Shown: positions 53,843 through 62,585 of the stretch, one piece after another | Layout of the letters: each line of letters starts with the position of its first letter | Numbering within the stretch: position 1 is the stretch's first letter | From: Pseudomonas sp. PSB18 | GTDB lineage: Bacteria; Pseudomonadota; Gammaproteobacteria; Pseudomonadales; Pseudomonadaceae | Length of the DNA: 64,000 nt | Reading direction: 5' to 3' | NCBI RefSeq assembly: GCF_014596565.1 | Contig: NZ_NOIN01000004.1 | Span: forward strand, 186,001-250,000 | Notes under the pieces: model-generated | Databases searched by the model: none | The model's input: the letters and a program-made list of their open reading frames with translations, nothing else | Told to the model about the DNA's origin: nothing | Position numbers and translations under genes: made by a program

Positions 53843-55327
53843 TTACTGGTTCAGGCGAAAATCTTTTTCGGCCGCTTCGAAGCGCTGCAGCATACCGGCG
53901 GTAGGCGTGCCCATCTTGCTGACGAAGTAGATGGCCAGGCTGGCGAAGATGAAGCCCGGGATGATTTCGTACAGGCCCAGCAGCTCGAAGTGCTTCCAGA
54001 CGATCACGGTAACTGCCCCCACCAGGATCCCGGCCAATGCGCCGTTACGGGTCATGTTTTTCCAGATCACGGAGATCAGGACAACAGGACCGAACGCGGC
54101 ACCGAAACCGGCCCAGGCGTAGCTCACCAGACCCAGTACACGGTTGTTCGGGTTGGCAGCCAGGGCAATGGCGACCAACGCCACCAGCAGCACCATGGCA
54201 CGACCGACCCAGACCAGTTCCACCTGGGAAGCGCTCTTGCGCAGGAAGGTCTTGTAGAAGTCTTCGGTCAGGGCGCTGGAGCACACCAACAACTGGCAGC
54301 TCAAGGTACTCATCACGGCTGCCAGGATGGCCGACAGCAGCACACCGGCAATCCATGGGTTGAAGAGGATCTTCGCCAACTCGATGAACACGCGCTCCGG
54401 GTTCTCGGTCACAGGGCCGGCCACATCCGGATGTGCAGAGAAGTACGCGATGCCGAAGAAGCCGACGGCCACGGTGCCGCCCAGGCACAGGATCATCCAG
54501 GTCATGGAGATACGACGGGCCTTGGCGATGGACTTGACCGAATCAGCGGCCATGAAGCGCGCCAGGATGTGCGGCTGGCCGAAGTAGCCCAGGCCCCAGC
54601 CCATCAGCGAAATGATGCCGATGAAGGTGGTGTTCTTCAGCATGTCGAACGACGTCGGGTCTTTCGCCTCGATGGCCAGGAACGTGGTGTCCACGCCGCC
54701 GGTGGCCAGCAGTACGATGATCGGAGTCAGGATCAGCGCGAAGATCATCAGGGTGGCCTGTACCGTATCGGTCCAGCTCACGGCCAGGAAACCACCCACG
54801 AAGGTGTAGGCGATGGTCGCTGCGGCACCGGCCCACAATGCGGTCTCGTAGGACATGCCGAAAGTACTTTCGAACAGGCGGGCACCGGCCACGATGCCGG
54901 AGGCACAGTAGATGGTGAAGAACACCAGGATCACCACCGCGGAGATGATCCGCAGCAGGCCGCTCTTGTCTTCGAAACGGCTGGCGAAGTAATCCGGCAG
55001 CGTCAGCGCATCGCCGTTATGCTCGGTCTGCACCCGCAGGCGCCCGGCGACGAACAGCCAGTTCAGGTAGGCACCGATGACCAGGCCGATGGCGATCCAG
55101 CTTTCCGACAGGCCGGACATATAGATGGCACCGGGCAAGCCCATCAACAACCAGCCACTCATGTCCGAGGCACCGGCGGACAATGCGGTCACGACGCTGC
55201 CCAGGCTGCGGCCGCCCAGGATGTAATCGGAAAGGTTGTTGGTGGAGCGATAAGCCATCAGGCCGATCAGGACCATGGCTGCGATGTAGATCACGAAGGT
55301 GATCAGGGTGGGATTACTAACACTCAT
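53843..55327 (-). CDS. putP: Sodium/proline symporter PutP
   Basis: A 494-residue inner-membrane transporter of the SSS family with about 13 helices. Typical blocks are LGGRSLGSVVTALSAGASDMSGWLLMGLPG (sodium and proline site around the first helices), LPDYFASRFED and GGFLAVSWTDTVQA. The length matches E. coli PutP. It imports proline with sodium for oxidation by PutA. It is divergent from putA, and five GTTGCA-type sites lie in the shared 458-base region, so PutA itself should repress it when proline is absent. Confidence 0.98.
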   Translation of the reverse strand: MSVSNPTLITFVIYIAAMVLIGLMAYRSTNNLSDYILGGRSLGSVVTALSAGASDMSGWLLMGLPGAIYMSGLSESWIAIGLVIGAYLNWLFVAGRLRVQTEHNGDALTLPDYFASRFEDKSGLLRIISAVVILVFFTIYCASGIVAGARLFESTFGMSYETALWAGAAATIAYTFVGGFLAVSWTDTVQATLMIFALILTPIIVLLATGGVDTTFLAIEAKDPTSFDMLKNTTFIGIISLMGWGLGYFGQPHILARFMAADSVKSIAKARRISMTWMILCLGGTVAVGFFGIAYFSAHPDVAGPVTENPERVFIELAKILFNPWIAGVLLSAILAAVMSTLSCQLLVCSSALTEDFYKTFLRKSASQVELVWVGRAMVLLVALVAIALAANPNNRVLGLVSYAWAGFGAAFGPVVLISVIWKNMTRNGALAGILVGAVTVIVWKHFELLGLYEIIPGFIFASLAIYFVSKMGTPTAGMLQRFEAAEKDFRLNQ

Positions 55328-55473
55328 GAGTTACGCCCTGGCTTTGTTTTTATGTAGCGGTGGCAGTAGAAAGCGTCGACAACAGATGTGTGGCGACGAT
55401 TTGCAGGCCCGCGAATTTATGACTGATGTTTCCCCAGGAAAGCCATCAGCCGATGCCCCTCGGCTTGGATCCG

Positions 55474-55545
55474 GTTGCACCTTGGCCGTGAATGCTATTC
55501 AACAAACGAAATAAGGTGCAACCAGTTTCGTTCAAATCAGTTGCA
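55474..55545. promoter_or_regulatory. PutA operator cluster, putP side (three sites)
   Basis: GTTGCA occurs at 55474-55479, inverted (TGCAAC) at 55517-55522, and at 55540-55545. Each lies in a longer conserved GGTTGCACC or close variant. GTTGCA is the reported recognition core of the PutA ribbon-helix-helix domain in E. coli, so these are likely autorepressor sites for putP and putA. Confidence 0.78.
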
Positions 55546-55697
55546 CCTGATCGGTTTTCTCGAAAAAACCGGTTTTTTTGCTCCCTTTTAGTGCAGACCA
55601 CCAGGTCCGGATAGAAGCCAAAGCACTAAGGCAGGGCGAGATAGACGTGCCGCGGTTTTATTCCTGACGGACTGCCTGATATTTCGTCAAAAAAAGG

Positions 55698-55713
55698 GTT
55701 GCACCCGGTTGCA
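55698..55713. promoter_or_regulatory. PutA operator pair, putA side
   Basis: Two direct copies of GTTGCACC at 55698 and 55708, 10 bases apart (one helical turn), 73-88 bases before the putA start. With the three other sites this gives five, the number described for the E. coli put control region. Confidence 0.78.
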
Positions 55714-55785
55714 CCTCAATCAGCTCACAGCTAATCTTGCGCCAGCTGATACCACGCCGTACGTGGTAAACATGAGGATAAAAAT

Positions 55786-58700
55786 ATGGCTACCACCACC
55801 CTTGGGGTCAAACTCGATGACCCGACCCGCGAACGCCTCAAGGCGGCCGCAACCTCGATTGATCGCACGCCTCACTGGCTGATCAAGCAGGCAATTTTCA
55901 ATTACCTGGAGAAACTCGAGGGTGGTGCAACCCTGACGGAGCTGAACGGCTCGGTCCGCGCAGAGGGCGACGACGCTGGCGATGTCCAGGTCGACCACGC
56001 CCACCAGTGTTTCCTGGAATTTGCCGAGAGCATCCTGCCGCAATCGGTGCTGCGCGCCTCCATCACCGCCGCTTACCGCCGCCCTGAGCCGGAAGTGGTG
56101 CCGATGCTGATCGAACAGGCTCGCCTGCCGGCCGAAATGGCCGAAGCCACCAACAAGCTGGCGGCGTCGATTGCGGAAAAGCTGCGCAACCAGAAGAGTG
56201 CCGGCGGTCGCGCCGGTATTGTCCAGGGTCTGTTGCAGGAGTTCTCCCTGTCATCCCAGGAAGGCGTGGCGCTGATGTGCCTGGCCGAGGCACTGCTGCG
56301 TATCCCGGACAAAGGCACACGCGATGCGTTGATCCGCGACAAGATCAGCACCGGCAACTGGCAGCCGCACCTGGGCAACAGCCCGTCGCTGTTCGTCAAT
56401 GCCGCGACCTGGGGCCTGCTGTTGACAGGCAAACTGGTCGCCACCCACAACGAAGCCGGCCTGACATCGTCCCTGAGCCGTATCATCGGCAAAAGCGGCG
56501 AGCCGATGATCCGCAAGGGCGTCGACATGGCCATGCGCCTGATGGGCGAGCAGTTCGTCACTGGTGAAACCATCGCCGAAGCCCTGGCCAACGCCAGCAA
56601 ATTCGAGTCCAAGGGTTTCCGCTATTCCTACGACATGCTGGGTGAAGCCGCCCTCACCGAACATGACGCCCAGAAATACCTGGCCTCGTACGAACAAGCC
56701 ATCCATTCGATCGGCAAGGCCTCCCACGGCCGCGGGATCTATGAAGGCCCTGGCATCTCCATCAAGCTGTCGGCCCTGCATCCGCGTTACAGCCGCGCTC
56801 AGTACGAACGCGTCATGGACGAGCTGTACCCGCGCCTGCTGTCGCTGACCCTGCTGGCCAAGCAATACGACATCGGCCTGAACATCGACGCCGAGGAAGC
56901 CGACCGCCTCGAACTGTCCCTGGATCTGCTGGAGCGCCTGTGCTTCGAGCCGAAGCTGACCGGCTGGAACGGCATCGGCTTCGTCATCCAGGCGTACCAG
57001 AAGCGCTGCCCGTATGTGATCGACTACGTCATCGACCTGGCCCGCCGCAGCCGCCACCGCTTGATGATTCGCCTGGTAAAAGGCGCCTACTGGGACAGCG
57101 AGATCAAACGTGCCCAGGTCGAAGGCCTGGAAGGCTATCCGGTGTACACCCGCAAGGTGTACACCGACGTTTCCTACATCGCTTGCGCGCGCAAACTGCT
57201 GTCGGTACCGGAAGTCATCTACCCGCAGTTCGCGACACACAACGCCCATACGCTGTCGGCCATCTATCACATCGCCGGTCAGAACTATTACCCGGGCCAG
57301 TACGAATTCCAGTGCCTGCACGGCATGGGCGAACCACTGTACGAACAGGTTGTAGGCAAGGTATCCGAAGGCAAGCTGAACCGTCCGTGCCGCGTGTACG
57401 CACCGGTCGGTACCCACGAAACGCTGTTGGCCTACCTGGTTCGTCGCTTGCTGGAAAACGGCGCCAACACCTCGTTCGTCAACCGCATCGCCGACCAGTC
57501 GATTTCCATCCAGGAACTGGTGGCCGACCCGGTCGCCAGCATCGAGCAGATGGCGACCCTGGAAGGCGGTTTCGGCCTGCCGCACCCACGTATTCCACTG
57601 CCGCGCGACCTGTACGGCAGCGAACGCGCCAACTCCAGCGGCATCGACATGGCCAACGAACATCGCCTGGCCTCGCTGTCCTGCGCCCTGCTGGCGACCG
57701 CTCATAACGAATGGAAAGCCGCGCCGATCCTCGGTTGCGCCGCCAGTGAAGAAACCCCGACCCCGGTACTGAACCCATCCGACCACCGCGACGTGGTCGG
57801 CCAGGTGCAGGAAGCCACGGTGGCAGACGTCGACAACGCCATCCAGTGCGCCCTCAACGCCGCACCGATCTGGCAAGCCACGCCGCCGGCAGAGCGCGCT
57901 GCGATCCTCGAGCGTGCCGCCGACCTGATGGAAGGCGAGATCCAGCCACTGATGGGCCTGCTGGCCCGTGAAGCCGGCAAGACCTTCGCCAACGCCATCG
58001 CCGAGGTCCGTGAAGCGGTGGACTTCCTGCGCTACTACGCAGTGCAGGCACGCAACGATTTCACCAACGATGCCCACCGCCCGCTGGGCCCTGTGGTCTG
58101 CATCAGCCCGTGGAACTTCCCCCTGGCAATCTTCAGCGGCCAGGTCGCCGCCGCGTTGGCCGCCGGCAACCCGGTACTGGCCAAGCCGGCCGAACAAACG
58201 CCGTTGGTTGCCGCCCAAGCCGTGCGTCTGATGCTCGAAGCCGGCATCCCGGAAGGTGTGCTGCAACTGCTGCCGGGCCGTGGCGAAACCGTCGGCGCCC
58301 GATTGGTGGGCGACGAGCGGGTCAAGGGTGTGATGTTCACCGGCTCCACCGAAGTCGCCCGCCTGCTGCAACGCAATATCGCCGGCCGCCTGGATAACCA
58401 GGGTCGCCCGATCCCGCTGATCGCCGAAACCGGCGGCCAGAACGCCATGATCGTCGACTCCTCGGCGCTGACCGAACAGGTAGTGATCGACGTCGTGTCG
58501 TCGGCCTTCGACAGCGCCGGTCAACGCTGCTCGGCCCTGCGAGTCCTGTGCTTGCAGGAAGATTCCGCAGACCGTGTCATCGAAATGCTCAAGGGCGCCA
58601 TGGCTGAATCGCGCCTCGGCAATCCCGAGCGCCTGTCCGTCGACATCGGTCCGGTGATCGACGCCGAAGCCAAGGCCGGCATCGAGAAGCACATCCAGGC

Positions 58701-59739
58701 CATGCGCGACAAAGGTCGTACCGTGTACCAGATGGCTATCGCCGACAGCGACGAGTGCAAGCGCGGCACCTTCGTGATGCCAACCCTTATCGAGCTGGAA
58801 AGCTTCGATGAACTGCAACGCGAGATCTTTGGTCCGGTGCTGCACGTGGTGCGCTACAAGCGCAAGGAACTGGACCAGTTGATCAACCAGATCAATGCCT
58901 CCGGCTATGGCCTGACCCTGGGCGTGCACACCCGTATCGACGAAACCATCGCCAAGGTGATCGACAACGTCCATGCCGGCAACGTCTACGTGAACCGCAA
59001 CATTGTCGGTGCCGTGGTTGGTGTCCAGCCGTTCGGTGGCGAAGGTTTGTCGGGCACCGGTCCGAAAGCCGGTGGTCCGTTGTACCTGTACCGTTTGCTG
59101 TCGACACGTCCTACCGATGCGATCCAGCAGTCCTTCGTCCGTGGCGATGCCGTCAGCGCACCGGACGTGCGCTTGCGTGAAGCCATGAGCAAACCGCTGA
59201 CCGCCCTGCAAGCCTGGGCCGACAGCCAGAAGCTTGCCGAGCTGAGCGCCCTGTGCGTGCAATTCGCGGCCCAGTCGCAAAGCGGTATCACCCGCCAGCT
59301 GACCGGCCCGACCGGCGAACGCAACAGCTACGCCATCCTGCCACGCGAGCACGTGCTGTGCCTGGCCGACGTCGAAGGCGATCTGCTGACGCAACTGGCT
59401 GCCGTACTGGCCGTGGGTGGCTCGGCCGTATGGCCGGAAACCGACACGAGCAAGGCCTTGTTCGCACGCTTGCCGAAGGATATTCAAGCACGCATCCAGC
59501 GGGTTTCCGATTGGACCAAGGACGATGTGGTGTACGACGCCGTCCTGCATCACGGCGACTCGGATCAACTGCGCAGTGTTTGCCAGCAAGTGGCCAAGCG
59601 CGCCGGCGCCATCGTCGGGGTCCATGGCCTGTCCCAGGGCGAAACCGGCATCGCGCTGGAACGCCTGGTGATCGAGCGGGCGTTGAGCGTCAACACCGCT
59701 GCGGCGGGCGGTAATGCCAGCCTGATGACCATCGGCTAA
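55786..59739 (+). CDS. putA: Trifunctional proline utilisation protein PutA
   Basis: A 1317-residue protein that acts as repressor, proline dehydrogenase and pyrroline-5-carboxylate dehydrogenase, turning proline into glutamate. Residues 1-47 form a ribbon-helix-helix DNA-binding domain (TTTLGVKLDDPTRERLKAAA). The FAD-dependent proline dehydrogenase barrel has GPGISIKLSALHPRYSRAQ, NIDAEEADRLELSLDLL and RLVKGAYWDSEIKRAQ. The NAD-dependent aldehyde dehydrogenase has CISPWNFPLAIFSGQ, FTGSTEVARL, ETGGQNAMIVD and the catalytic Cys915 in GQRCSALR. The C-terminal domain that seals the substrate tunnel ends near AAAGGNASLMTIG. The length matches long, DNA-binding PutA. Confidence 0.98.
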   Translation: MATTTLGVKLDDPTRERLKAAATSIDRTPHWLIKQAIFNYLEKLEGGATLTELNGSVRAEGDDAGDVQVDHAHQCFLEFAESILPQSVLRASITAAYRRPEPEVVPMLIEQARLPAEMAEATNKLAASIAEKLRNQKSAGGRAGIVQGLLQEFSLSSQEGVALMCLAEALLRIPDKGTRDALIRDKISTGNWQPHLGNSPSLFVNAATWGLLLTGKLVATHNEAGLTSSLSRIIGKSGEPMIRKGVDMAMRLMGEQFVTGETIAEALANASKFESKGFRYSYDMLGEAALTEHDAQKYLASYEQAIHSIGKASHGRGIYEGPGISIKLSALHPRYSRAQYERVMDELYPRLLSLTLLAKQYDIGLNIDAEEADRLELSLDLLERLCFEPKLTGWNGIGFVIQAYQKRCPYVIDYVIDLARRSRHRLMIRLVKGAYWDSEIKRAQVEGLEGYPVYTRKVYTDVSYIACARKLLSVPEVIYPQFATHNAHTLSAIYHIAGQNYYPGQYEFQCLHGMGEPLYEQVVGKVSEGKLNRPCRVYAPVGTHETLLAYLVRRLLENGANTSFVNRIADQSISIQELVADPVASIEQMATLEGGFGLPHPRIPLPRDLYGSERANSSGIDMANEHRLASLSCALLATAHNEWKAAPILGCAASEETPTPVLNPSDHRDVVGQVQEATVADVDNAIQCALNAAPIWQATPPAERAAILERAADLMEGEIQPLMGLLAREAGKTFANAIAEVREAVDFLRYYAVQARNDFTNDAHRPLGPVVCISPWNFPLAIFSGQVAAALAAGNPVLAKPAEQTPLVAAQAVRLMLEAGIPEGVLQLLPGRGETVGARLVGDERVKGVMFTGSTEVARLLQRNIAGRLDNQGRPIPLIAETGGQNAMIVDSSALTEQVVIDVVSSAFDSAGQRCSALRVLCLQEDSADRVIEMLKGAMAESRLGNPERLSVDIGPVIDAEAKAGIEKHIQAMRDKGRTVYQMAIADSDECKRGTFVMPTLIELESFDELQREIFGPVLHVVRYKRKELDQLINQINASGYGLTLGVHTRIDETIAKVIDNVHAGNVYVNRNIVGAVVGVQPFGGEGLSGTGPKAGGPLYLYRLLSTRPTDAIQQSFVRGDAVSAPDVRLREAMSKPLTALQAWADSQKLAELSALCVQFAAQSQSGITRQLTGPTGERNSYAILPREHVLCLADVEGDLLTQLAAVLAVGGSAVWPETDTSKALFARLPKDIQARIQRVSDWTKDDVVYDAVLHHGDSDQLRSVCQQVAKRAGAIVGVHGLSQGETGIALERLVIERALSVNTAAAGGNASLMTIG

Positions 59740-59756
59740 ACGCAGCGGCGAGTTTC

Positions 59757-59822
59757 AAGCGGCAAGCGGCAAGTAAGAGCCAAAGCAGTCCTGCTCTTAC
59801 TTGAAGCTTGCCGCTTGAAGCT
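59757..59822 (+). repeat. Large inverted repeat after putA
   Basis: AAGCGGCAAGCGGCAAGTAAGAG-type sequence on the left pairs with CTCTTACTTGAAGCTTGCCG and AGCTT on the right around a CAAAGCAGTC centre. It begins 17 bases after the putA stop and can fold into a long stem. It is a different repeat family from the GAGCGAGC REPs and may end the putA transcript. Confidence 0.7.
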
Positions 59823-59912
59823 TGTGCTGCTCTATCACCCCCATCAATCATCCTGTTCAGCCTCTATTCCCGGTTCTAGACTCGGCCCCATTCCAAAGAA
59901 AGGTAGGCCGCC

Positions 59913-61715
59913 ATGTCCGAGACGCTGCTCAGTTCCCGTAATCTGGCTTTCGAGCTGTATGAAGTCCTCGATGCCGAGGGCCTGACCCAGCGCGAGCGGT
60001 TCGCCGAGCACAATCGCGAAACCTTCGATGCAGCCATTGGTACGGCTCGCAGCATCGCCGAGAAGTATTTCGCCCCCCACAACCGCAAGAACGATGAAAA
60101 TGAACCGCGCTACGAAGACGGTCAGGCCATCCTGATTCCAGAAGTGAAACCGGCCGTGGACGCCTTCCTGGAAGCTGGCTTCCTCAACGCCGCACGCAGT
60201 TTCGAGGCGGGAGGCATGCAGCTGCCCACGTTGCTGTCCCAGGCCTGCTTCGCCCATTTTCAGTCCGCCAACGCCGCGTCGACCTCCTACCCGTTCCTGA
60301 CCATGGGCGCGGCGAACCTGATCGAAAGCTTCGGTGACGAGGAACAGAAACGCCGCTTTCTGCAGCCGATGATCGAGGGTCGCTTCTTCGGCACCATGGC
60401 CCTGACCGAGCCCCATGCGGGCTCTTCGCTATCGGATATTCGTACACGTGCAGAGCCTGCGTCCGACGGCACCTATCGACTCAAGGGCAACAAGATCTTC
60501 ATTTCCGGTGGCGATCATCCGCTGTCGGAAAACATCGTGCACATGGTCCTGGCAAAACTGCCGGACGCACCGCCCGGCGTTAAGGGCATCTCACTGTTTA
60601 TCGTGCCCAAGTTCCTGGTCAACGACGACGGCAGCCTCGGCCAGCGCAACGACGTGCTCCTGGCCGGTTTGTTCCACAAGATGGGCTGGCGCGGGACCAC
60701 GTCCACGGCATTGAACTTCGGCGACAACGGTGAGTGTGTCGGTTACCTCGTGGGAAAACCGCACCACGGGTTGAGCTACATGTTCCAGATGATGAACGAG
60801 GCTCGGATCGGTGTCGGGATGGGCGCGGTGATGCTCGGTTACGCCGGCTATCTGTACTCCCTCGAATACGCCCGCGAACGCCCACAGGGCCGGGTCCCCG
60901 ACAGTAAGGATCCGACCACCGCCCCCGTGGCGATCATCCAGCATGCCGACGTGCGCCGCATGCTACTGACCCAGAAGGCCTACGTTGAAGGCTCGTTTGA
61001 CCTGGGCCTGTACGCGGCGCGGCTGTTCGACGACACCACCACCCTAGAAAGCGAGGCCGAACGTCGACGGGCCCATGAGCTGCTGGACCTGCTGACCCCG
61101 ATCGTCAAATCCTGGCCCTCGGAGTTTTGCCTGAAGGCCAACGAACTGGCGATCCAGATCCTCGGCGGTCATGGTTACACCCGCGAGTACCCGGTCGAGC
61201 AGTATTATCGCGACAACCGCCTGAACCCGATCCACGAAGGCACCCACGGCATCCAGTCCCTGGACCTGCTGGGCCGCAAGCTGGCGCAGAACGGCGGCGC
61301 CGGGCTCAAGCAACTGATCCGCCTGGTGGCCGACACCACCGAACGCGCCCAGGCGCATGAATCATTGACGCCCCTGCGTCAGCCACTGGAAGCCCTGGTG
61401 GCGCGCCTGCAATCAGTCACCCTCGGCCTGCTGACGGACCTGGCCCAAGGCAAGATCAACAGCAGCCTCGCCAATTCGGCGCTGTACCTCAAGGTGTTTG
61501 GTCATATGGTCATCGGCTGGCGCTGGCTGGAGCAGGCCATCCGTGCCGAGGAAGGCCTGATCAAGGGCAACGTTACCGATCACGACTTCTATCAGGGCAA
61601 GCTGCAAGCGGCCCGGTACTTCCTGACCTGGGAAGTACCGGGCTGCCACCACGAACTGGCGCTGCTCGAGGCACGGGATGACACGTGCCTGGCGATGCGG
61701 GACGAGTGGTTCTGA
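59913..61715 (+). CDS. Acyl-CoA dehydrogenase, long (about 600-residue) type
   Basis: A 600-residue FAD enzyme that introduces a trans double bond into acyl-CoA in beta-oxidation. Family blocks include GTMALTEPHAGSSLSDI, GNKIFISGGDH (FAD and substrate sites), FHKMGWRGTTSTALNFGDN, and the catalytic Glu442 in LNPIHEGTHGIQ. The extra C-terminal domain of about 150 residues is typical of the long class, like the FadE1/FadE2 type of P. aeruginosa. AAAGG(T)AGG lies before the ATG. It is convergent with zapA. The chain-length preference cannot be read from sequence. Confidence 0.94.
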   Translation: MSETLLSSRNLAFELYEVLDAEGLTQRERFAEHNRETFDAAIGTARSIAEKYFAPHNRKNDENEPRYEDGQAILIPEVKPAVDAFLEAGFLNAARSFEAGGMQLPTLLSQACFAHFQSANAASTSYPFLTMGAANLIESFGDEEQKRRFLQPMIEGRFFGTMALTEPHAGSSLSDIRTRAEPASDGTYRLKGNKIFISGGDHPLSENIVHMVLAKLPDAPPGVKGISLFIVPKFLVNDDGSLGQRNDVLLAGLFHKMGWRGTTSTALNFGDNGECVGYLVGKPHHGLSYMFQMMNEARIGVGMGAVMLGYAGYLYSLEYARERPQGRVPDSKDPTTAPVAIIQHADVRRMLLTQKAYVEGSFDLGLYAARLFDDTTTLESEAERRRAHELLDLLTPIVKSWPSEFCLKANELAIQILGGHGYTREYPVEQYYRDNRLNPIHEGTHGIQSLDLLGRKLAQNGGAGLKQLIRLVADTTERAQAHESLTPLRQPLEALVARLQSVTLGLLTDLAQGKINSSLANSALYLKVFGHMVIGWRWLEQAIRAEEGLIKGNVTDHDFYQGKLQAARYFLTWEVPGCHHELALLEARDDTCLAMRDEWF

Positions 61716-61761
61716 GGTGGGTCGATCTTCCTCTAGCGGCTGTACCCGATCCCACAATGGT

Positions 61762-61786
61762 CGCCCCGCAATAAGATCGCGGGGCG
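61762..61786. terminator. Hairpin between convergent acyl-CoA dehydrogenase and zapA genes
   Basis: CGCCCCGC and GCGGGGCG form an 8-bp stem around AATAAGATC. There is no T-run on either side, so it may be a Rho-assisted or protective hairpin. The 85-base gap has no room for a 6S RNA gene. Confidence 0.45.
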
Positions 61787-61800
61787 GGCAGACATAACAA

Positions 61801-62103
61801 TCACGCCTGCTGAATCGTCTTGGAAATGACATCGACCGTGGCATTGACCTGCTCCTGGCAACGGTCGAGTTCTGCCTGGTGCTGCTTCTGCATTTCCATC
61901 TGCTGCGAGCACAGGTTCATGGCCGCCAACACCAACAGACGATCACCGATCAGCGTCGGGTATTTTCTCTTGGTATCGGCCAGGGCAGCCTTGAGCATTG
62001 CAGCGGCGTCCAACAGGGTCTGTTCCTGCCCGGCCGGCGCCTTGATCGAATAGTCTTCTCCCAGGATCGAGATAACCGTCACCCCATCGGCATGGTGCTT
62101 CAT
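61801..62103 (-). CDS. zapA: Cell division protein ZapA
   Basis: A 100-residue cytoplasmic protein that cross-links FtsZ filaments at midcell. TVISILGEDYSIKAPAGQEQTLLDAAAMLKAAL is the N-terminal domain, and LLVLAAMNLCSQQMEMQ leads into a C-terminal coiled coil. Its start overlaps the stop of the upstream coiled-coil gene by ATGA. In Pseudomonas, zapA is normally followed by the 6S RNA gene and a 5-formyltetrahydrofolate cyclo-ligase; neither is present here. Confidence 0.94.
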   Translation of the reverse strand: MKHHADGVTVISILGEDYSIKAPAGQEQTLLDAAAMLKAALADTKRKYPTLIGDRLLVLAAMNLCSQQMEMQKQHQAELDRCQEQVNATVDVISKTIQQA

Positions 62104-62330
62104 GCGCTGACAGGACCGGTGCTGGCCCGCTCGATCAACGCCTGGATACGGGCGGCGGTCGTGCCGTGGAGTTCTTCCTGTTCCATCAGGCTCAATTGCA
62201 GGCTTTCATTTTCATCCTTGGCCCTGGCAAGTTCCGCGCTCAGGGTTTCGTTCAGGCCGGTGAGGTGGCGATTCTGTTGCACCAGGTCATTGACCAGTTG
62301 CTCCAGCTGGCTGAGGGATGTTTCCAACAT
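62100..62330 (-). CDS. TIGR02449-type (ZapB-like) small coiled-coil protein
   Basis: A 76-residue protein that is almost all heptad coiled coil (LSQLEQLVNDLVQQNRHL and LARAKDENESLQLSLMEQEEL). It matches the small family found just upstream of zapA in pseudomonads and looks like ZapB, a partner of ZapA in the divisome. Translation is coupled to zapA by ATGA. The upstream 255 bases, before a chemoreceptor gene in the other direction, should hold its promoter but no clear site was seen. Confidence 0.88.
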   Translation of the reverse strand: MLETSLSQLEQLVNDLVQQNRHLTGLNETLSAELARAKDENESLQLSLMEQEELHGTTAARIQALIERASTGPVSA

Positions 62331-62585
62331 ATTGATTTCCAGGCTTTTTCAGGGGCGCGTACGATAAAGAAAAGTCACCGCCGATACCATGCTTGCAGAG
62401 CGACGATGCTTCGCTGGCGAGCTGTAAAGACTGCGAATGGGGAATCTGGTTCCTGCCCTTCGTCGCACAGCAATGTAGCGCTGCGACAAAAGAACGCAGC
62501 GCTCTCAAGACTTCACTCCCCTGACCGATAAATCAGTGATCATCAGTCATAGACCGCACGGACGCGCCTCTTCCCGGTATCTTCC

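Noticed and set aside
56251..59625. A 1124-codon minus-strand frame opposite putA
   Set aside because: Antisense artefact of GC-rich codon bias; low-complexity Gln/Val/His/Gly composition and no motifs.
61716..61800. 6S RNA (ssrS) next to zapA
   Set aside because: The gap is 85 bases, shorter than the roughly 180-base RNA, and holds only a simple hairpin.
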